This document shows, in pieces, positions 58,936-64,000 of a stretch of DNA of 64,000 nt. The stretch spans positions 88,079,561-88,143,560 of the forward strand of contig NC_088775.1 in assembly GCF_954871325.1 (NCBI RefSeq). Reading direction: 5' to 3'. Below the pieces are notes generated by a model. It saw nothing but the letters and a program-made list of their open reading frames with translations, was not told the DNA's origin and did not search any database. The first letter of the stretch is position 1; each line of letters begins with the position of its first letter. Both the position numbers and the translations under genes were made by a program. Source of the stretch: Gordionus sp. m RMFG-2023 (Eukaryota > Nematomorpha > Gordioida > Chordodea > Parachordodidae).

Positions 58936-60840
58936 AGCTCTTTTACAGAACCTTACCAAGTTACTTAATATAATTCTTAATGGACCCCTCCCATCACCTA
59001 TCATTCCTATTCTCTTTGGTGCTCGCCTTATAGCCCTCAAAAAAAGGATGGAGGTATTCGCAATAGTTGTCAGGTCGTTCTTCCGAAGGACCGTCTCTAA
59101 GATCATTGCTTCACGAATAAAATTATCCCTTTCTTCATTCTTGTCGCCACTTCAATTTGGGTTTGGTGTTCCTGAGGCTCTGAAATTTCTGCTCACCTCA
59201 CTCGTTTAACTATAGCTATCCGTATACCTGATAACGTGGTCCTAAAACCGGATTTCAACAATGCATTTAATACAATAAAACGCCAACACTTCGTTCCTCT
59301 ATTTTGCAACCAATACCCCGAATACTCTACTCACATCCTCCACAGCTATTCGAGCCATTCTTTTTTAAAATTCAATAATAACATAATCATATCTCAAGAG
59401 GGAATCCAGCAAGGTTACCCCTTAGGCCCAGCCCTCTTTTGCATTGGAATCCACAAGATAATCCAGGAAATTTAATCTAATCTTACCTTAAATTCCTGGT
59501 ATCTTGATGACGGCATTGTGCCTGGCAACCTCTCCTCAATCATGTCCATTCCCCTCCTCATTGAGAATCTCTCTCATATAACAGGACTATCTCTTAATCT
59601 CCCCAAATGTGAGATTTGTTTTTTAAATCCCACTTCTATCCCTTCCGACATGGCATATTACGTCATCAACATAGACGAGATGACTCATCTTGGATCACCC
59701 ATAGGAGGTGAAAAGCCATCGAGACATTTTTAAACAAATCCCTTAACAATTTATCCAAATTAAATATATTATTTAATTACCTCCCAGCCCATCAAATCAA
59801 TCTTTTTTTTAATAAAAAATTATTTCAACATACCTAAAATCCTTTACGCCCTGAGATCCTCTCCGATCTTCAAATGCCGCGACTTGCATGAAACCCAAAT
59901 TAAGGGTCTTCTTGAAAACATATTAAACCTTAAAATTTCCAATTCATCCTGGCTTCAGGCCACCCTTCCAGCAAGTCTGGTGGTATTGGTATCCGATCCC
60001 CGATACAATTTTCCCTCTCAGCCTTTATCTTATCTCGTCTTGTCGCACAATCTATCATCGATAATGGATCCACTCCTTCAGACACTGACCTCTTACAGGC
60101 CTTCACCTTCTGAGACAGCAACTGCCTACCCACCCTTTGCCGTCCGGTTACCAGCATTCAGAAAGATTAGGATGCTTCTCTGATCGCCCGTTCCATTGAA
60201 TACCTTATTTCGAACAGGCCCTTTGAGAACAATTCCAATAATTTAGTATTATATGCAAGCCCAGTTCTAATCTTGGCCTCCTCTTGACTAGAGAACAGCT
60301 ACGCATTTCTATAGCCCTCCGCCTTGGTTGTAATGCCGTGATTCCCTCCATTTGCATCGACTGTGGCCATCCCATCGAATCGAAAGCCTACCATCCTTTG
60401 CACTGCAAGTTCTCCCGTGGACGACAACTGTGTCATAAATCTATTAACAACATCCTCCTAGCTGCTTTTAAAAAAGTCAATATTCCATCCACCCTCAAAC
60501 CAGTGGGCCTCTCAAACGAAAACTCCGATGGCATATCTCTCATTCCCTAGACTAATGGTCTCCCTCTAGCTTGGGACTATACCTGTGTCAATTTTGCCGC
60601 CAAGTCCAACCTCTCATTTGCCATCGATAAGGCCTAATCCTAAAAAAACATTTATGCTTGTCTCACTAATACCGTGTTTATCCCAATCGTTACCAATACC
60701 CTAGGCATGTTCGAAAGTGATGCTCTCAATTTTATTAAAACTATAGGGAAAAACTGAGTCACATCTCAGGGGACCCCAATGAATGATTTTACATTCATCA
60801 GCAGATTTCTGCCGGTCTAATTTTTTAAGCATTCAGGGTG
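58936..60840 (+). mobile_element. LINE-B, reverse transcriptase to C-terminus (best copy, broken)
   Basis: Non-LTR retrotransposon protein, broken but readable. 58936-59160: FFGARLIAL-type start (LFGARLIALKK) and LSPLQFGFGVP. 59236-59475: reverse transcriptase with DFNNAFNTIKR (first catalytic aspartate) and ISQEGIQQGYPLGPALFC. A TAA stop at 59473-59475 interrupts the frame, which continues in phase with WYLDDG at 59497-59514 (YLDD catalytic pair intact), GLSLNLPKCEIC and HLGSPIGG to 59733. 59960-60060: FSLSAFILSRLVAQSIIDNG-like helix. 60284-60550: RISIALRLGCNAVIP, a C-x2-C...H-x4-C pattern (ICIDCG, YHPLHC), NIPSTLKPVGLS and DGISLIP. Then LAWDYTCVN and FIPIVTNTLGMF at 60560-60720. The N-terminal finger is missing, so it is 5'-truncated. 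Clade not assigned; family order matches LINEs common in invertebrates. Confidence 0.85.
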
Positions 60841-61059
60841 ATTTGTACCCTTTTTTTTAAATATATTTTATTTTTTTATCCCATTTCTTTTTTATACATA
60901 CATATTTTTTAATTTATTTTTAATATATTATTAGTTTTTATATATATATTTTTTTTAAATTATAATTCGTAAATGAAAAATTTGTTATTTAAATAAAGTA
61001 TCTCATCAGACAAAAAAAATTAATAAACATTTATGTTTCCTTAGCTCATTTTAAAATTA

Positions 61060-61915
61060 CATATTAATAAATTTGAATTACATATCAATAGTCTTTATAT
61101 TACATATCAATAGTTTCTAAATATAATTCTAAGAAAATATATATTATGAATAATAAACTTTCAAGGTTAAATTATATGTTGCTAAAATTAAAAATTATTT
61201 AATAAAAATGATACAAAGTTTTAAAATTTTAAATATAACTTATATTAAAAGTTTATAAATTACATATATGTTCGTCGAGAATTGATATAAAATTATTCCC
61301 AAATTTAACTAAATATATTTAAAATTAATATTTCTAATATTATAAGAAATCTAAATCTTTTAATAAAAATATATAAGTTTTTTATAAATTTTAGTTTAAT
61401 TATTGTGGTTATACTCTGTTTTATTTGAGAAAAATTGGAAATTTACTACCCAATATGTGAGAAACGTCAATTCTGATATTAAATTAATTTTACATAATAA
61501 TAAATTATAGACTATTAAGCTCAAGACTTATTATTGTGTAATCAAATATGTGTGCAGTATTTTTTGGCTTAAGCTATCTATATATAATATATAATGGTTT
61601 GCATAAAAAGATGAAATATTCAATTTTACTATCTCTTTTGATCTTCTCAGCTAAATTAAATATAGATGTATTATATATATTAAACGTATTAAGATTTTAA
61701 TAATTATTTTTTTCATAAATAATATTATATTGTTAATTACTGATATCTGTTAACACTTTTTCTAGAAAATTAATTAAATTAGTTTAATAAAAAATAATAG
61801 ACATTAGCTATTATAATTTTAAAAACCTACAAACATATATATATTTGGTTATTTTTAAAAAAAAATTTTTAGGCCTGGGTATATTTATTAAAATTTAAAA
61901 TAAGGCCCGATCCAT
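61060..61915. repeat. Dispersed repeat I, copy 2
   Basis: Partner of 39150-39950. Both copies end in a TTTTTAGG.C-GG segment that may be the edge of a hAT-like element. Non-coding. Confidence 0.75.
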
Positions 61916-63425
61916 TATACAATAGAGTCCAAGTCCAGGCCTAACTTAAGTCCAGGCCTGTTTGGGCCTGCAAGTTTTTGAATTTACTAGAAAAATTTTC
62001 TAAGAATCAAAAAATTGGAAATAGGAATATAATATATTAATTTTAAATTATTTTGAGTTTCGATGTATAGGCGTAGTCAAGATTTAGGTAAGGATGGGAG
62101 GGGGAGGGGATTGGGCAATATCCCATATATATTTTACTTTTTATTATTTAGCACCACAACAGAAACAATACTCTACTAATTTATTGCATGAATTAATATC
62201 GATTTCAAATTTTCATTGGCATTATATTCATCCAAATTTTTCACCATATCATTTAAAACTTTTCCACTAACCAGAAGACCACTGACAGTTACGATTTATC
62301 CTTCAGTAAGTACTTTCTCGATTAGGCATATGGATATTCGAGGCTTCAACATCTCAAACCTAGTGGCTTTACTTTAATTTTTAAAGTCATTTCCACCTGT
62401 AATTTAATCAAATTAATCCGCGTTTCTGGAGATAGACTCGTCTTTTTTAACAAGCCTACACACGTAAAATTTTTTTCCGGTATCGCGTCGGATTTGGCTT
62501 AAATTTTTAAACTTTATATAACTCTATTTTGTGGAATAAATTGATAAAATTTAAAATTCTTGCAAGTCAAAGAGCCAATATTTTTATTTGGAAATATTTA
62601 AATGAATTTTTTTTTATTTTGGGTCGAGTTTTTCTGGACAAATTGAAAAATAATTGTTCAAGATCAAACTAGGGCGGCAAGTTTTTAAAAAGTTTAGCAC
62701 CAAGCTGGGCTTAAAAAAAATAGGTCCGATGCACATCAAACATAAGAATTTATAACTTCGAGTCGAAATGGGAAAAACACCGTTCCTCACAAAGAAATAT
62801 TATAATATTAAGAAACGAGGAGTTCATTAATTATTACTGAATTTCATTCACATTCAATTAATTTTTGAAATATATTGTATGATTAGTTATTAATAAAGAG
62901 TATAAATTATATTGGTCTTATTGCTTTAATAAATAGATTAGATGATAATTAGGTAAGAATCTGGACCTTATCTATCTCCAGGAGAATTACGGATCTCAAT
63001 TGGCCTCCATCTCAAATATGATCACCCCACGCATTTTATTTTATGCAAATCCAGGTCGATAGTTAAAGACAATATCAATTATATTGCAGATAACTTAAAA
63101 GGCAGACATTTGCATTATCCTGCAACAAATATTCTCATTTATAAGTCCTATCTAATACTCTCATTCAATAAATGCTAGAACATTTACTCACTACTATAGA
63201 TAATAAATGTCCAGATGGAATAATCACTCCTTGGGCTAGAGGAGTTATAAACCTGCAAAAGTAGGCCTAGCAGGATACCCAAGGTAAACCTTTTTAAAAA
63301 AATTTTGGGTTCAAACTGGGTGGGCAAAATTTTTTAAAAAAATTTCCGGTTCGTGTCGCCGGTAGAACTTTTAAAAAAAAAATTGGCCAGGCATGGCTTA
63401 AAAAAATAAGCCCGCAGGTGATATT
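61860..63425. repeat. Scattered GGCCC/GGGCTTAAAAA scraps, hAT-like subterminal DNA
   Basis: GC-richer words recur: TTTTTAGGCCTGGG and AAGGCCCGATCC at 61868-61912, two copies of AAGTCCAGGCCT within 61934-61965, GGGCGGCAAGTTTTTAAAAA and GCTGGGCTTAAAAAAAATAG at 62672-62724, and GGGTGGGCAAAATTTTTT, GGCCAGGCATGGCTTAAAAA and AATAAGCCCGC at 63320-63415. They resemble the repeated GGCCC...AAAA motifs next to hAT ends. Between them, 62140-62480 is unassigned. No complete element can be drawn. Confidence 0.35.
62070..62125. repeat. GCGTAG...GGGAGGGGGAGGGG patch
   Basis: GCGTAGTCAAGATTTAGGTA runs into GGATGGGAGGGGGAGGGG. This order (GGCGTAG.CA.GATTT then a G run) is a widespread end of some metazoan DNA transposons. 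3434-3508 has a related version on the minus strand. It offers a possible source for the G/C runs in this window. Confidence 0.35.
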
Positions 63426-64000
63426 TGTATGGACTCATTCTCTAAATCAAATCAATATATTTATTTAATCACGGCCATCGAAATTTAGAAGCTCCTCAAA
63501 CATTCTTTCCTAAAAAATGTCATATTTTTACCTTTGTCACTTCCACTCTATATAACTTCGACATAAAAAAATCACTTTTTCTAACCTTTAAGGGAAAAAA
63601 ACTATTACATCTATTACAGATTCCAAGATCTTTATTTCAAGCAGAAATTTTCTCTTGATATATGTTGATCCAATTGTATCAACATTCATGGATCTATGCC
63701 TCTATAAAATTTTTTAATTTTTTACATTTTATTAATTTTTAAAATTTTTTTTTTAATTTTTTAATTTTTGTCATAGTTTATATTATTTTAAATAATCATA
63801 CGGTATATTTATATATGTTTTGAATGTTTTTATCTTTAAGCAAGATTAAAATAAATACATATTTTTTTTAAAAAAATACTTTAGAAATAAATTAAAAATT
63901 ATATTGATATGAAAAGTCAAAATATCAGATATTATCTTATCTTAACTTCTAAATATTTAAAATTCATTCGATCAATTAAATGATGAAGTGTCATGTGATA
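63426..64000. other. AT-rich DNA without genes
   Basis: Nothing recognised to the end of the window. Confidence 0.5.

Noticed and set aside
58918-59106. 62-residue minus-strand frame
   Set aside because: Shadow of the LINE-B reverse-transcriptase start, which reads LFGARLIAL on the plus strand.
59930-60157. 75-residue minus-strand frame
   Set aside because: Shadow of the LINE-B C-terminal region on the plus strand.

Overview
The window looks like intergenic DNA from a very AT-rich eukaryote, most likely a metazoan judging by its mobile-element families. I see no host protein-coding gene, rRNA or convincing tRNA gene. Long reading frames are almost absent. Nearly everything I can identify is the debris of mobile elements set in older, diverged duplications. 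Runs of ten or more C or G are scattered through the AT-rich DNA.

The most striking object is a 6.46 kb hAT-type foldback transposon at 6274-12731. It has the terminal motif TAGTGTTGTTAA at both ends and a perfect 8-bp target duplication (GAACCACA). Its inverted arms are about 2.97 and 2.43 kb. Each arm carries an outer array of 32-bp near-palindromic units and an inner satellite of 119-bp units (16 on the left, 11 on the right). The 1.05-kb spacer still holds a recognisable piece of hAT transposase (the C-terminal dimerisation domain). A paralogous copy of the flanking DNA at 50.2-51.7 kb lacks the element and shows one copy of the target, which is an internal empty-site control. A 226-bp palindromic MITE at 42997-43222 has the same kind of ends and a perfect 8-bp duplication. 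A third, decayed hAT element lies at 17994-19209.

Layout: 1-13310 is duplication copy A (pair of 44468-51680). It is interrupted by an RTE-clade LINE with tRNA-derived heads (2211-4999) and by the foldback element. 13441-14290 is the 5' part of a second LINE family (called LINE-B here). 15.6-28.9 kb is a mosaic of short dispersed repeats, hAT pieces and a 61-bp minisatellite. 29-35.6 kb is nearly featureless. 35.6-40 kb holds a repeat, a LINE-B 3' fragment and another repeat, in the same order as in 54.4-61.9 kb. 44.5-51.7 kb is duplication copy B with a LINE-B insertion. 51.7-53.4 kb is a broken Ty3/gypsy fossil. 55.2-58.0 kb is a duplicated repeat, one copy of which is split by a 600-bp tRNA-derived SINE. 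58.9-60.8 kb is the best LINE-B copy (reverse transcriptase with a YLDD motif). The end of the window carries more hAT-like scraps.

Nothing here forms a working pathway. The links are evolutionary: hAT ends shared between a large element and a MITE, SINE heads shared with the 5' end of an RTE LINE, and nested insertions into duplicated DNA that give relative ages. All homology calls were made by eye and all boundaries of diverged repeats are approximate.
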